64,000 bases of DNA from Formosimonas limnophila (GCF_014652675.1 NZ_BMZG01000004.1:833-64832); one strand, 5' to 3'. Positions 46,718 to 57,575 are shown, numbered from the stretch's first letter. Translations and numbers: made by a program. Notes: a model not told the origin generated them from the letters alone.

Positions 46718-47668
46718 ATGACGGGTTTGATTCTTTCAAAGGCGGCTTTGAGTTACCAGCATTTTGCCGAGCAGTCTCGGATAGAAGACTTACGGGATTG
46801 GTGGGTGACAGAGTGTCTGGATGATGTGTTGTCCGCCGACGACTTGCGACGCGCCTCAGTGCGGTGGCTGTTGGCTGAACCATCTTTGGCTTTGGCGGTG
46901 TTGCCTTATTTGCCAAATTTGGTTTGGTTGCAATCGACTTGGGCGGGTGTTGAGGTGTTGCTTGCACCTTCGTTGCGGCGTGACTATACGTTAACCAATA
47001 TTCGAGGCATATTCGCACCGCTGATGAGTGAGTATGTGCTGGCACATTGCTTGGCACATGAGCGGCGCTTGTTGGCGCATGAGGCTGCCAAGAGAGAGAA
47101 ACGCTGGCTGAACGAGCACAATGGGGTACTGCGTGGCAAAACTCTATTGATTATGGGTGTAGGCTCCATTGGGATGGGCATTGCCCAAGCTGCGCGGTTC
47201 TTTGGCATGAGGGTGCTGGGGGTGGTGGGTACAGCCCGCCCGATGAGTGATGTGGATGAGGTGGGCACTTTCGTTGATTTACCAACTTTGTTGCCTCGTG
47301 CTGATTATGTCGTGAATGTTTTGCCCAATACACCTGCGACACAAAATGTGGTGGATGCGCGCTTTCTATCTCTGATGAAGTCTTCGGCGGTGTTTATGAA
47401 TGTCGGTCGTGGGCAAGCTGTCATAGAGGCCGATTTGGCAGCGGCTTTGTCGAACGGCATTATCTCGGCGGCGGTGCTTGACGTGTATCGTGAGGAGCCG
47501 TTACCTGAGCATCATGTGTTTTGGGATACGCCAAACTTGACATTGACCTCACATACCGCAGCACCGAGTTTTCCAGAGGAGGTGTTTGGGGTGTTTGCTG
47601 AGAATCATCGTCGATTTGTGGCGGGAGAGGATTTGATGTATCAGGTGAGTTTTGAGCGGGGTTATTAA
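46718..47668 (+). CDS. D-2-hydroxyacid dehydrogenase, GhrA-like (glyoxylate/hydroxypyruvate reductase)
   Basis: 316 residues. Rossmann motif LLIMGVGSIGMGIAQAARFF, catalytic arginine region NVGRGQAVIEADL, glutamate in YREEPLPEHHVFW and histidine in LTSHTAAPSFPEE, the triad of this family. The N-terminal substrate domain is divergent (WLLAEPSLALAVLPYLPNL, LQSTWAGVEVLL), as in the GhrA group. It reduces glyoxylate or hydroxypyruvate with NADPH; substrate assignment is by similarity only. Confidence 0.87.
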   Translation: MTGLILSKAALSYQHFAEQSRIEDLRDWWVTECLDDVLSADDLRRASVRWLLAEPSLALAVLPYLPNLVWLQSTWAGVEVLLAPSLRRDYTLTNIRGIFAPLMSEYVLAHCLAHERRLLAHEAAKREKRWLNEHNGVLRGKTLLIMGVGSIGMGIAQAARFFGMRVLGVVGTARPMSDVDEVGTFVDLPTLLPRADYVVNVLPNTPATQNVVDARFLSLMKSSAVFMNVGRGQAVIEADLAAALSNGIISAAVLDVYREEPLPEHHVFWDTPNLTLTSHTAAPSFPEEVFGVFAENHRRFVAGEDLMYQVSFERGY

Positions 47669-47697
47669 CTTGCCCCCTTGCACGGTTTTTTCGTCGG

Positions 47698-49242
47698 TTA
47701 GTTAGCTGATGATGTCATTGTTTGGTGTCTGGCTTGTCTGGCCAGTAGGCTACCGTCCGTTTTTTGTTTGGTTTGAATCGTTAGGCCGCGTGTCATCCAT
47801 GGTAGTTTACCTTGTGCGCCGCTGGCAAGGTAGTCGGCGGTGACGGCATGGCGAATGTCGTCGTGATTTGATTCGTCGCTACGACTCATCAGCCAATTGG
47901 CCACTTCTGTGAATAACTTCTCTAAGACGATGCTGTGGCTGCGTTGCCAGATGGTATTTAAATAGTGTGATAAATCAGCGAAACGCGCATAGGGAGACGC
48001 ACCAGCCATGATGAGTGGTAATGTTTGGTTGAAACGGCCAGAGTTGGCAATCGCGTCCCAGTATTTGGCGAAATGTTTGAAGGCGTCTAATTCGGCTTGT
48101 GAGACATCGTGATTAGAAATAATCTCGTAAGGTGGTGCCTCTGAATACACCATGCCAAATGCTTCTGTATGACGAATAATCGGCGTGCCACGCAGACGCT
48201 TTAATATACCGATCTGAATTTCATGAGCATCCCACTGATACAGTCGGTCAAACCCTTCGGCAAAGCTTGCCATGGTTTCAGACGGTAACCCCGCGATTAA
48301 GTCCACGTGCAGGTGAGCATGGCTGTGTTCGCGCAGCCAGCGCACATTCGCTTCGGCTTTGGTTAGGTCGGTCTTGCGCGAAATGTGCTTTTGCACCGTG
48401 GTGTTGAGGGTTTGAATACCGATTTCAAACTGCAAGCTGCCTGCGGGAAAAGCGGCAATCGCTTCTTTGAGTAGCTCTGGTAAATGGTCGGGAATGACTT
48501 CAAAATGGGCAAAAATCGGGTCGTCATCGTTCAATTTTTCTCTGAAAAAATCGAGGATGCGCCGTCCTGTGTCGGGCTTCAGATTAAAAGTACGGTCAAC
48601 GAATTTAAACGTGCGCGCACCGCGTTGATAAAGCGTTTCCATTTCGCGCAAAAAATGGTCTAAATCAAAAGCCCACGCGGTTTTGTCCAAGCTGGACAAA
48701 CAAAATTCGCATTTAAAAGGACAGCCACGTGAGGCTTCGACATAGATGTTGCGGTGTGCCAAATCATGATCCGTGTAGAGGTGATAGGGCGTGATGAGGT
48801 CGTCTAACTTGGCTTGCACACCGATGTGGGTTTTCATCAGTGGTTTTGGCCCATCAATCAATGACGTGAGCAGTTGGGGTAAGGTGATTTCTCCCCAACC
48901 TGTGATGACATAATCGGCCAGTTTCGTGATGGCTTGCTGATCCACTTCGTACGAGACTTCTGGGCCGCCAACGATGAGGATCGTTTGGGGTGCTGCGGCT
49001 TTGACGGCTTGCATCAACGCCAGAGTTTCATTCACATTCCAGATATACACACCAAAACCGATGATGCGTGGCGCGTCGCTTAGTAGGTCGGCCACCATTT
49101 CATCGGTTGCAGATTTAATGGTGTATTCAACCATGCGTGTGTGAGTGGCATGCTCACCAAGGTTGGCCATCAGATAGCGCAAACCCAGTGAGGCGTGTGA
49201 ATAACGGGCGTTGAGTGTGGTTAAGGTAATCATGGGTGTCAT
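47698..49242 (-). CDS. B12-binding domain radical SAM protein (DUF4080 type)
   Basis: 514 residues. An N-terminal cobalamin-binding-like Rossmann domain (about 1-135: LRYLMANLGEHATHTRMVEY, IGFGVYIWNVNETLALM, VGGPEVSYE) precedes the radical SAM core with the cluster cysteines Cys174, Cys178 and Cys181 in SRGCPFKCEFC. Further motifs: TFKFVDRTFNL, IGIQTLNTTVQKHISRKTDL, DLIAGLPSETMASF. The C-terminal DUF4080 domain is present. The reaction is unknown; homologues are widespread in proteobacteria. A second ATG three codons in is also possible. Confidence 0.87.
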   Translation of the reverse strand: MTPMITLTTLNARYSHASLGLRYLMANLGEHATHTRMVEYTIKSATDEMVADLLSDAPRIIGFGVYIWNVNETLALMQAVKAAAPQTILIVGGPEVSYEVDQQAITKLADYVITGWGEITLPQLLTSLIDGPKPLMKTHIGVQAKLDDLITPYHLYTDHDLAHRNIYVEASRGCPFKCEFCLSSLDKTAWAFDLDHFLREMETLYQRGARTFKFVDRTFNLKPDTGRRILDFFREKLNDDDPIFAHFEVIPDHLPELLKEAIAAFPAGSLQFEIGIQTLNTTVQKHISRKTDLTKAEANVRWLREHSHAHLHVDLIAGLPSETMASFAEGFDRLYQWDAHEIQIGILKRLRGTPIIRHTEAFGMVYSEAPPYEIISNHDVSQAELDAFKHFAKYWDAIANSGRFNQTLPLIMAGASPYARFADLSHYLNTIWQRSHSIVLEKLFTEVANWLMSRSDESNHDDIRHAVTADYLASGAQGKLPWMTRGLTIQTKQKTDGSLLARQARHQTMTSSAN

Positions 49243-49398
49243 TATACGCTACGGCAAAATCATCGTTCTTTTTATACTTACTCATAATGGCACTGCACTA
49301 TTTTGCGGTTTTTTCCATCGCAGTTGCGCTCATTGCGCAGCGTCAGCCAATAAATCTTTCACGCGCTATAATGGCGCACATCCTAAATGAGGAATCTC

Positions 49399-50310
49399 AT
49401 GAAACACACCTACCCAACCATTGACCAGTTCATCGGTAACACGCCCTTGGTGCGCATACAGCGCATTGGTGCGGATATCTGCTTGCCGCGCAACAATGTG
49501 ATTCTCGGAAAGCTAGAGGGGAATAACCCTGCGGGTTCTGTCAAAGATCGTCCAGCTCATTCGATGATTGTCGAAGCTGAAAAGCGTGGTGACATCAAAC
49601 CAGGTGACACCCTGATTGAGGCCACCAGTGGCAATACGGGAATTGCGCTGGCGATGGTGGCGGCGATGCGTGGCTACAAAATGATTCTCATCATGCCTGA
49701 TAATTTGTCGGTCGAGCGTCGTTTGGCCATGCAGGTGTATGGTGCGGAGTTAATCTTGACCCGTGCCGAAGATGGTGGGATGGAATACGCACGAGACTTG
49801 GCGCTCAAAATGCAGGCCGATGGCAAAGGGCGTGTGCTCGATCAGTTCGCCAATCCTGATAATCCGTTGGCGCACATACGTGGCACAGGCCCAGAGATTT
49901 GGCGCGACACGCACGGCGAAGTGACGCATTTTGTCAGCGCGATGGGCACGACGGGCACGATCACGGGTGTCTCGACCTATCTCAAGTCCCAAAACCCAAA
50001 AATCCAAATCGTCGGTGCACAACCCGCTGAAGGCTCCAGTATCCCCGGAATTCGTAAATGGCCACAAGCTTATTTACCAAAAATTTATGATGCTGCACGA
50101 GTCGATCAAGAGGTTTTGGTCGAGCAAAAAGACGCCGAAGAATTCGCACGCAGAATGGCCACCGAAGAAGGCATTTTCGCAGGTGTATCGTCGGGCGGTG
50201 CGTTGTGGAGTGCTTTAGAAATCGCAAAAACGGTGGAGAATGCAACCATTGTCTTCATCGTGTGTGACCGTGGTGATCGGTATATGTCGACGGGGGTGTT
50301 TGATGTTTGA
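49399..50310 (+). CDS. cysM: Cysteine synthase B
   Basis: 303 residues. The ATG at 49399 has a GAGGA site; an in-frame ATG four codons upstream is less likely. PLP lysine Lys49 in GNNPAGSVKDRPA, TSGNTGIALAM phosphate site and GTTGTITGVSTYLK. Makes cysteine from O-acetylserine and sulfide or thiosulfate. The CysM-specific features PAGSVKDR and the C-terminal ending CDRGDRYMSTGVF are present. Terminator directly downstream. Confidence 0.95.
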   Translation: MKHTYPTIDQFIGNTPLVRIQRIGADICLPRNNVILGKLEGNNPAGSVKDRPAHSMIVEAEKRGDIKPGDTLIEATSGNTGIALAMVAAMRGYKMILIMPDNLSVERRLAMQVYGAELILTRAEDGGMEYARDLALKMQADGKGRVLDQFANPDNPLAHIRGTGPEIWRDTHGEVTHFVSAMGTTGTITGVSTYLKSQNPKIQIVGAQPAEGSSIPGIRKWPQAYLPKIYDAARVDQEVLVEQKDAEEFARRMATEEGIFAGVSSGGALWSALEIAKTVENATIVFIVCDRGDRYMSTGVFDV

Positions 50311-50311
50311 T

Positions 50312-50339
50312 AAAAATGGGGCTTTGCGCCCCATTTTTT
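50312..50339 (+). terminator. Terminator of cysM
   Basis: aaaatggggc / gccccatttt stem with a very short loop and six T. Confidence 0.9.
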
Positions 50340-50463
50340 GCATGTGTTTAAAAAATAAAAAAATAGATGCGTTTCTACAGTCTGTGCTGTAAGTGTTCTG
50401 TCAGTGACAGTCAGTACGATGAGTCCACAAAATCAAATAAACCACTTTCATGAGGAGACAATC

Positions 50464-52455
50464 ATGAGTCAAAATCCGCAAAACATTCAGAGCGTATTAA
50501 ACGAAACACGCTCATTCGTTCCAAGCCTAAAAGCGACTAGCAGTGTGCCTGATATGGCCACCTACGAGGCGCTATGTGCTGAGGCTGTTCGTGATGAGCA
50601 GGGTTTTTGGGCACGTTTGGGGCGAGAGAACCTAGATTGGCATAAACCATTCACCCAGACGCTTGATGAGTCCAATGCACCGTTTTATCGTTGGTATGGC
50701 GATGGGTTATTAAATGCGTCTTACAACTGTTTAGATCGTCACGTACTGGCAGGTCGTGGCGATGTGACAGCGATCATCAGCGAAAGCGATTCGGGGGTAG
50801 TGACGCGTGTGACTTATGCAGAATTACTGGCTCGTGTCTGCCAAATGGCCAATGTGCTCAAAAGCCTAGGCGTGCAAAAATCCGATCGAGTTATCATCTA
50901 CATGCCGATGTCAATCGAGGGCATTGTCGCTATGCAAGCGTGCGCACGCATTGGTGCGACGCACTCTGTGGTGTTTGGTGGTTTTTCGGCCAAAGCGATT
51001 CATGAGCGTGTGATTGATGCGGGCGCTGTGTTGATCATCACTGCGGATGCACAGACTAGAGGCGGCAAACAGCTGGGGTTGAAATTGGTGGTTGATGAAG
51101 CTCTGGCATTGGGTGGTTGCGATACGGTTCGCCATGTTTTAGTGAATCAGCGTACGGAGCAGGGTTGCGATATGGTCGTGGGTCGTGATTTGGCCTTAGA
51201 ACCTCTGCTCGCGCAGCAGTCTACTGATTGTGTGCCTGAATGGGTCGATGCTGAGCATCCGCTGTTTGTTCTCTATACCTCTGGTTCAACAGGCACGCCC
51301 AAAGGTGTCCAGCATTCGACAGGTGGTTACTTGATGTGGGCGACACAGACGATGAAGTGGTCGTTTGATATTACTGCTCAGGACGTGTTTTGGTGTACCG
51401 CTGACATTGGTTGGATTACGGGGCATACGTATGTTTGCTACGGGCCGTTGTCTTGTGGTGCGACGCAATTGGTTTTTGAGGGGATTCCGACTTATCCAGA
51501 TGCGTCTCGTTTTTGGCAAATGATTGAGCGTCACCGTTGCAGTATTTTTTACACTGCACCGACAGCCATTCGCTCGTTGATTAAAGCGGCGGATATGGAT
51601 GAGCAAGTTCATCCCAAAAAATACGATTTGAGTAGTCTGCGGATTTTGGGCACGGTCGGCGAGCCGATCAACCCAGAAGCGTGGATGTGGTATCACAAAC
51701 AGGTCGGTGGCGAGCGTTGTCCGATCATGGATACGTTTTGGCAAACTGAAACGGGTGGTCATGTGATTACGCCGCTGCCTGCTGCGACACCGCTCACGCC
51801 TGGTTCTTGTACATTACCTCTGCCCGGCATTCAGGCAGCGATTGTCGATGAAACCGGCGAGGATGTCGAAAATGGTCAGGGTGGCTTACTCGTTATCAAA
51901 CGCCCATGGCCATCGATGATTCGCACCATTTGGAATAACCCAGAACGCTTCAAGGCAGGCTACTATCCCGAAGAGCTCGGTGGACGATATTACCTCGCAG
52001 GCGATGGCGCAGTGCGCCACAGCGACACCACGTATTTTCAAATCATGGGGCGGATTGACGACGTGCTCAATGTCTCAGGACACCGCTTGGGTACGATGGA
52101 GATTGAATCTGCGCTGGTGGCTCACCCGATGGTGGCGGAAGCCGCTGTCGTTGGCAAGCCCGATGAGGTCAGTGGTGAAGCCATCTGTGCGTTCGTGGTG
52201 CTCAAAAGTGCCATCCCAGAAGGTGAAGCCGCCGTTAAGCTGGCCAATGAACTGCGCGAGTGGGTGAAACACGAAATTGGCCCAATCGCGAAACCAAAGG
52301 ACATCCGCTTTGGTGATAATCTACCCAAAACGCGCTCAGGTAAAATCATGCGTCGCTTGCTACGCTCCATCGCTAAAGATGAGGCCATCACGCAAGACAC
52401 CTCGACTTTAGAAAATCCTGCGATTTTGGATCAGTTGCGTACCAGTGTGGTTTAG
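50464..52455 (+). CDS. acs: Acetyl-CoA synthetase
   Basis: 663 residues; the start at 50464 (MSQNPQNIQ) has a gaggag site. Activates acetate with ATP and CoA. Motifs: [28 protein letters not shown]-binding [46 protein letters not shown] and the C-terminal catalytic lysine, target of acetylation, in [13 protein letters not shown]. Full length. Followed by a terminator, so monocistronic. Confidence 0.96.
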   Translation: MSQNPQNIQSVLNETRSFVPSLKATSSVPDMATYEALCAEAVRDEQGFWARLGRENLDWHKPFTQTLDESNAPFYRWYGDGLLNASYNCLDRHVLAGRGDVTAIISESDSGVVTRVTYAELLARVCQMANVLKSLGVQKSDRVIIYMPMSIEGIVAMQACARIGATHSVVFGGFSAKAIHERVIDAGAVLIITADAQTRGGKQLGLKLVVDEALALGGCDTVRHVLVNQRTEQGCDMVVGRDLALEPLLAQQSTDCVPEWVDAEHPLFVLYTSGSTGTPKGVQHSTGGYLMWATQTMKWSFDITAQDVFWCTADIGWITGHTYVCYGPLSCGATQLVFEGIPTYPDASRFWQMIERHRCSIFYTAPTAIRSLIKAADMDEQVHPKKYDLSSLRILGTVGEPINPEAWMWYHKQVGGERCPIMDTFWQTETGGHVITPLPAATPLTPGSCTLPLPGIQAAIVDETGEDVENGQGGLLVIKRPWPSMIRTIWNNPERFKAGYYPEELGGRYYLAGDGAVRHSDTTYFQIMGRIDDVLNVSGHRLGTMEIESALVAHPMVAEAAVVGKPDEVSGEAICAFVVLKSAIPEGEAAVKLANELREWVKHEIGPIAKPKDIRFGDNLPKTRSGKIMRRLLRSIAKDEAITQDTSTLENPAILDQLRTSVV

Positions 52456-52482
52456 TGCTGGTGTGATCTAATGAAATGTTGG

Positions 52483-52513
52483 AAAAGGGCGATTTGTGAA
52501 TCGTCCTTTTTTG
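52483..52513 (+). terminator. Terminator of acs
   Basis: aaagggcgatt / aatcgtccttt stem (one G-U pair) with TGTG loop and six T. Confidence 0.87.
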
Positions 52514-52711
52514 TGTTATTTAAACAAATCACGGCATTTTTCGGTTTTGCAGTAATACTAGTCAGTTATTTGCTATTGTTTGGGGCAGCATCTATACTGG
52601 CGTTATTCGGTGTGAGGGCATCTGTGTTTTTTAATTTAATCAATAGGATAAGCGGCAAAATGAAAACAAAATGTCATTGTTTTTCAACGTTTAGATATCA
52701 GGAGTCACTAC

Positions 52712-52972
52712 ATGCTAATCATTAGAATTTTGAGCACCTTGGCGTTAATCGGATCGATTCTTTGGTTTACCAAGATGCCTGACTATGAGCCAGCGATTGC
52801 GATAGTTACCTCCATAACAGCTTTAATAGCTGCTTGGTACAAGGGTCAAAAGCCAGAGCAACAAGCAACTCAAAGGCAGGGAGTTGCAGAGAATGGCGTC
52901 GGTATTCAGGCAGGCGGTAACATCACAATAGGCGAGATAAGCCTCGGTCAAAAGGCAAAAGATGCTGAGTAA
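52712..52972 (+). CDS. Small two-helix membrane protein with C-terminal GIQAGGN motif
   Basis: 86 residues, AGGAG site eight bases before the ATG. Two hydrophobic segments (about 2-20 and 28-43) are followed by a charged linker and, at 58-73, VAENGVGIQAGGNITI, then a short polar tail. The next protein carries VAEGGSGIQAGGNVTV at 10-25: 12 of 16 residues are identical, and seven of those 12 use different synonymous codons, so the match is kept at protein level. Its stop overlaps the next start (ATGCTGAGTAA), indicating coupled translation. Not a family I can name. One reading is a membrane effector recruited through the shared motif; a structural membrane anchor is another. Confidence 0.75.
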   Translation: MLIIRILSTLALIGSILWFTKMPDYEPAIAIVTSITALIAAWYKGQKPEQQATQRQGVAENGVGIQAGGNITIGEISLGQKAKDAE

Positions 52973-54014
52973 AGATCAAGACCAAAAAGTTGCTGAGGGC
53001 GGCAGTGGAATCCAAGCGGGTGGTAACGTCACGGTAGTAAATGTAGGCGTGACAGCCTCTGAAGCTCGGTCTATCGCTTTAGATGTTGCGAAAGCAACAT
53101 TCAATGAACTTACCGGCGCGGCAAAAGATACGGCCATCGCGAGAGTTGACGAAATAACGACGCAGATCATTGAAAAGCTTGAGCGGGAATTCCCAAACGG
53201 CCTTCAAAAGGCAAGAGACCCTGATTTTCAATATGCGCTCTTTACCGTTCAAAAGGAGTTTGCTCGAAGCGGAGACAAAGACCTCGGCGACTTACTTGTT
53301 GATCTCTTAGTCGATCGAAGCAAGTATGACCAGCGGGACATTCTCCAAATTGTTCTCAATGAGTCAATCGCCACCGCACCAAAGCTAACAGATAACCAGC
53401 TTGCTGCCTTGGCTGTAATTTTTTTATTCAAGTACACACAAAATTACAATGTTGGGAACCACCAGTTGTTGGGTGAGTACCTTGATAAACACGTTTTGCC
53501 ATTTGCCCAAAAGCTTTCAAAGAGCCAAGCAGGCTACCAACATCTTGAGTTCGCTGGCTGTGGAACAAGCCTAGTAGGTGATCCTTTGGAAAAAAGCTTT
53601 GGTCAAAATTATCAAGGTCTTTTCGTCAAGGGGTTTGATGAGTCTGAGATTACTAATCGCGAAATCACCGTTGGCCTCGATGCTAGGTTTTTCATTCCTT
53701 GCATCAACGACTCGTCGAAGATTCAGGTGAAGGGCCTCAATAAAAATAATGCGGAAAAGTATCTCGCAGAACAAGGGTTGTCAGACGAGGACAAGATAAA
53801 AATTCTAGCGCTATTTGACATTTCAAAGATGAATAATTATGAGATAAAAGAAATGGTGATTGCCAATCGCCCTTATATGCAGAAAGTCTTCGATATATGG
53901 AATGAATCGGCAATGCAGCATTTTAATTTGACTAGTGTCGGAATGGCCATAGGTCACGCCAATATCAAGCGCTTTAACTGTGAGTTCACAGACCTTTCGC
54001 TTTGGATTAACTGA
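52962..54014 (+). CDS. LPO_1073/Vpar_1526 family protein with N-terminal GIQAGGN motif
   Basis: 350 residues. After the N-terminal motif (GIQAGGNVTV, 16-25) comes a helical segment ASEARSIALDVAKATFNELT and DEITTQIIEKLEREF, then a conserved body: DPDFQYALFTVQKEFARSGD, KDLGDLLVDLLVDRSKYDQR, LNESIATAPKLTDNQLAALA, EFAGCGTSLVG and a C-terminal SVGMAIGHANIKRF. I recognise this as the uncharacterised LPO_1073/Vpar_1526 group by pattern; no catalytic motif is visible. It overlaps the preceding gene by 11 bases. The pair sits alone between acs and anmK and looks acquired. A role in defence or regulated cell death is only a hypothesis. Confidence 0.8.
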   Translation: MLSKDQDQKVAEGGSGIQAGGNVTVVNVGVTASEARSIALDVAKATFNELTGAAKDTAIARVDEITTQIIEKLEREFPNGLQKARDPDFQYALFTVQKEFARSGDKDLGDLLVDLLVDRSKYDQRDILQIVLNESIATAPKLTDNQLAALAVIFLFKYTQNYNVGNHQLLGEYLDKHVLPFAQKLSKSQAGYQHLEFAGCGTSLVGDPLEKSFGQNYQGLFVKGFDESEITNREITVGLDARFFIPCINDSSKIQVKGLNKNNAEKYLAEQGLSDEDKIKILALFDISKMNNYEIKEMVIANRPYMQKVFDIWNESAMQHFNLTSVGMAIGHANIKRFNCEFTDLSLWIN

Positions 54015-54093
54015 TGCATAAGAAAGTAGGTTTTGCTTTTTACTGAAACTTCATGCTCTATCTATCGCTAAAACAGCTATGTCTCATGTTGGC

Positions 54094-55200
54094 TCAAGCT
54101 AATGTGATATTGCCCAAAATTCGCGCACCACGCGCACCTGTCACAGCCGGTAAATTGCTGGTTTTGCCTTGAATTGTCTGAGCGGCTAACCATGCAAAAG
54201 CAGCGGCCTCAACATGCTCTGGCGCAATACCATGGGCGGCTGATGTTTGCACACGCACCGCTGGTAAGGCATGAGCGAGTTGTTTTATTAACTGCTGGTT
54301 GTATGCGCCACCACCACAGATGATGAGTTCGTGCAGGTTCACCGAGCTGCGGTTGATTTCGTTGAGTATGGTCTGGCAGGTCAGGCGCAGCAGCGTCGCT
54401 TGTACATCTGCGGCGGAGATGTCGTTAAAATCCGCTAAATGTTTGTATAACCACGGCAAATGAAAGCTATCTCGCCCCGTACTTTTGGGTGGGGGTTGCT
54501 GAAAGTATGGTTCATCCAACAAACGATTGAGTAAGTTCTGATGCACTGTGCCCGTTGAGGCCCATTGACCAGACGCATCATAGGTATGCCCCAGATGTTC
54601 AGAAATCCAAGCATCCATTAGAACATTACCTGGTCCCGTGTCATAGCCAAACGCATCTGCACCCACATTAAGCACACTGATGTTGGCAAAGCCGCCCACA
54701 TTCAGAATCACACGATTGAGTCTCTTATCTCGCCAAATCGCATCGTGAAATGCAGGCACCAGCGGCGCACCCTGACCGCCTGCTGCGATGTCTCGCGCCC
54801 GAAAGTCAGAGACCACCGTCAAACCTGTTTGCTCCGCAATACGGGCAGGTTGATTCAGTTGAATGGTGTAACTATGCTCGGGACGGTGGCGAATGGTTTG
54901 CCCGTGCACACCCACTGCTGCGATGGACTCATGCGCGAGCGATAGGTTTTGGCGCAATTGGTCAATGGCTTGGGCATATAAATCAGCGAGCTGGTTTGCG
55001 ACGATTTGGGCGCGGGCGATTTCGTCTGTTTGCGGCGCTTGTAATGCCAAACAGTCGGCGCGCAGAGACTCATCAAATGCAACGCTGTATGCGCCGACGA
55101 CGGATTGTTGCGTCACATCAAAGGCCACCACATCGACGCCATCTAAACTGGTACCTGACATCACGCCGAAATAAATTGAGGAGTTTGGAGGGGTGAACAT
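54094..55200 (-). CDS. anmK: Anhydro-N-acetylmuramic acid kinase
   Basis: 368 residues. Phosphorylates and opens 1,6-anhydro-MurNAc released during peptidoglycan turnover, working in the same recycling route as mpl. Motifs: YFGVMSGTSLDGVDVVAFD, GVHGQTIRHRP, SDFRARDIAAGGQGAPLVPA, NVGGFANISV, GYDTGPGNVLMDAW and CGGGAYN. The ATG at 55200 is used; one ten codons upstream lies against the glnB terminator and is unlikely. Confidence 0.94.
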   Translation of the reverse strand: MFTPPNSSIYFGVMSGTSLDGVDVVAFDVTQQSVVGAYSVAFDESLRADCLALQAPQTDEIARAQIVANQLADLYAQAIDQLRQNLSLAHESIAAVGVHGQTIRHRPEHSYTIQLNQPARIAEQTGLTVVSDFRARDIAAGGQGAPLVPAFHDAIWRDKRLNRVILNVGGFANISVLNVGADAFGYDTGPGNVLMDAWISEHLGHTYDASGQWASTGTVHQNLLNRLLDEPYFQQPPPKSTGRDSFHLPWLYKHLADFNDISAADVQATLLRLTCQTILNEINRSSVNLHELIICGGGAYNQQLIKQLAHALPAVRVQTSAAHGIAPEHVEAAAFAWLAAQTIQGKTSNLPAVTGARGARILGNITLA

Positions 55201-55213
55201 AGTTATTTTGAAC

Positions 55214-55251
55214 TCAAAAGCAAAGCCCAAGTCTAACCGACTTGGGCTTTG
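55214..55251 (-). terminator. Terminator of glnB
   Basis: Perfect 12-base stem caaagcccaagt / acttgggctttg, with a T-rich tail for the minus-strand transcript (ctttgcttttg). Confidence 0.83.
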
Positions 55252-55293
55252 TTGTCAGTGATGCTGTGTCAATTAATGACAAATGATCATCGA

Positions 55294-55674
<381 letters not shown>

Positions 55675-55864
55675 TCAACGTCTGATGGGATTGTGCCACA
55701 TTCGATTGTGATGTAAAGCACTAAACACGGTGATTTTACGGCTGTTGTGGTGCAAATTTTGCACTGTTTTGGTGCGTTTTGAATGCTGTGCTTTTCAGGT
55801 GGGCGGCAGCGGTCAGAGTTGGTACAATATCGGCCATTCACAATATGGATTATATGAGTACATT

Positions 55865-57103
55865 ATGACAGAAGCCGCGACTAACTATCCCATCACCCCA
55901 GACGTTGAAAAAGCACTCGCCATCACCAAGCGTGGCTGCGATGAGTTGCTGATTGAGGCTGATTGGGTCAAAAAATTGGCCAAAAGTGCCGCCACAGGCG
56001 TGCCTTTGCGTATTAAGCTGGGTTTAGATCCGACCGCGCCTGATATTCACCTTGGCCATACGGTTGTTCTGAATAAACTGCGTCAGTTACAGGACTTGGG
56101 TCACACGGTGATTTTTTTGATTGGTGATTTTACATCGATGATTGGTGATCCCTCTGGTCGAAATGCGACGCGCCCACCGCTCACACCTGAGCAAATTAAA
56201 GTCAATGCCGAAACGTATTACAAGCAGGCTTCATTGATTCTCGATGAGTCAAAAACCGAAATTCGCTACAACTCCGAATGGTGCGACCCTCTCGGTGCGC
56301 GAGGGATGATTCAGCTCGCGTCGCGTTATACAGTGGCACAGATGCTTGAGCGCGATGACTTCACTAAACGATATGACAGTGGTGTACCGATTTCGGTGCA
56401 TGAGTTTTTGTACCCGCTGATGCAAGGTTATGACTCTGTTGCGCTCAAATCCGATTTAGAGCTCGGCGGTACCGATCAAAAATTTAACTTACTGGTTGGT
56501 CGTGCTCTGCAAAAAGAATATGGTCAAGAGCCGCAGTGCATCCTCACCATGCCATTGCTCGTTGGTTTGGACGGCGTGGACAAAATGTCCAAATCAAAAA
56601 ACAACTACATTGGTATCACCGAGGCGCCGAGCGAGATGTTTGGCAAGGTCATGAGTATTTCGGATGAGATGATGTGGACTTGGTATGACTTGTTGTCTTT
56701 TCAATCTATTGAAGCGATTGCTGCACTCAAAGCCGAAGTTGCTGCTGGGCGCAATCCACGCGACGCAAAAGTTGGCCTCGCGCAAGAAATCGTCGTCCGT
56801 TTTCACTCACAATCAGCTGCTGAACAGGCACTGGAAGCATTTAATCACCGCGCTAAAGGCGGCGTACCTGATGATATTCCAAGTATCACCGTAGAGTCAT
56901 CACCCGCTACCTCTACACTAGGTGGGATTCTGAAAGCCGCCGGTTTGGTTGAGTCAGCCTCCGAAGCCAACCGCGCGATTGACCAAGGTGGATTCAAGCT
57001 CAATGGCGAAGTCGTTAAAGACAGAGGGCTTAAACTGCCAGCTGGCGAGTATTTGATGCAAGTCGGTAAACGACGTTTTGCAAAAGTCACATTCACTCAT
57101 TAA
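55865..57103 (+). CDS. tyrS: Tyrosine--tRNA ligase
   Basis: 412-residue class I synthetase. HIGH-type motif HLGHT at 62-66, [17 protein letters not shown], and KMSKS at 240-244; a C-terminal S4 RNA-binding domain ([33 protein letters not shown]) follows. Belongs to the TyrZ-like bacterial subgroup by the HLGHT/KMSKS combination. The ATG at 55865 fits the family; the upstream extension does not. dtd follows after 16 bases, an operon typical of Burkholderiales. Confidence 0.96.
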   Translation: MTEAATNYPITPDVEKALAITKRGCDELLIEADWVKKLAKSAATGVPLRIKLGLDPTAPDIHLGHTVVLNKLRQLQDLGHTVIFLIGDFTSMIGDPSGRNATRPPLTPEQIKVNAETYYKQASLILDESKTEIRYNSEWCDPLGARGMIQLASRYTVAQMLERDDFTKRYDSGVPISVHEFLYPLMQGYDSVALKSDLELGGTDQKFNLLVGRALQKEYGQEPQCILTMPLLVGLDGVDKMSKSKNNYIGITEAPSEMFGKVMSISDEMMWTWYDLLSFQSIEAIAALKAEVAAGRNPRDAKVGLAQEIVVRFHSQSAAEQALEAFNHRAKGGVPDDIPSITVESSPATSTLGGILKAAGLVESASEANRAIDQGGFKLNGEVVKDRGLKLPAGEYLMQVGKRRFAKVTFTH

Positions 57104-57119
57104 GCGACAGTCAGCCACC

Positions 57120-57575
57120 ATGATTGCTTTACTCCAGCGCGTCAAACGCGCTGCCGTCGAAGTCGATGGCAGCATCACGGGTCAAATCAATATGGGTTTG
57201 CTGGTGTTTTTATGTGCCGAAAAGAACGACACGTTTGCCATAAGTGACAAACTGCTCAAAAAAGTCCTTGCTTATCGTATGTTCAGCGATGAGCAAGGCA
57301 AAATGAACCGCAACGTGCAAAATATTGACGGCAATGGTGCTCACGGTGGCTTGCTCATTGTGTCGCAATTTACCCTCGCAGCAGACACGAATAGTGGCAC
57401 GCGCGCGAGCTTCACTCCAGCAGCCCCGCCAGATTTGGCTCGTTCGTTATATGATGAGTGGGTCAAACAAGCCCGAGTCGTTCACAGTGATGTGCAAACA
57501 GGTATTTTTGCGGCAGATATGCAAGTGTCTCTCGTCAATGATGGACCTGTGACGTTTTGGTTGCAGGTGTCTTAG
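57120..57575 (+). CDS. dtd: D-aminoacyl-tRNA deacylase
   Basis: 151 residues. Removes D-amino acids (and glycine from tRNA-Ala) by hydrolysing the ester. Signature residues: [20 protein letters not shown] with the SQF motif and, near the C-terminus, [10 protein letters not shown] containing the GPVTF cross-subunit motif. The start [17 protein letters not shown] is the family N-terminus. Downstream of tyrS, itself a known source of D-Tyr-tRNA. Confidence 0.96.
   Translation: MIALLQRVKRAAVEVDGSITGQINMGLLVFLCAEKNDTFAISDKLLKKVLAYRMFSDEQGKMNRNVQNIDGNGAHGGLLIVSQFTLAADTNSGTRASFTPAAPPDLARSLYDEWVKQARVVHSDVQTGIFAADMQVSLVNDGPVTFWLQVS

Noticed and set aside
52471-52725. 84-residue frame with hydrophobic stretches between acs and the two-gene cassette
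   Set aside because: It begins inside the acs terminator hairpin, lacks a ribosome site and overlaps the better-supported start at 52712. The hydrophobic segment keeps a small doubt open.
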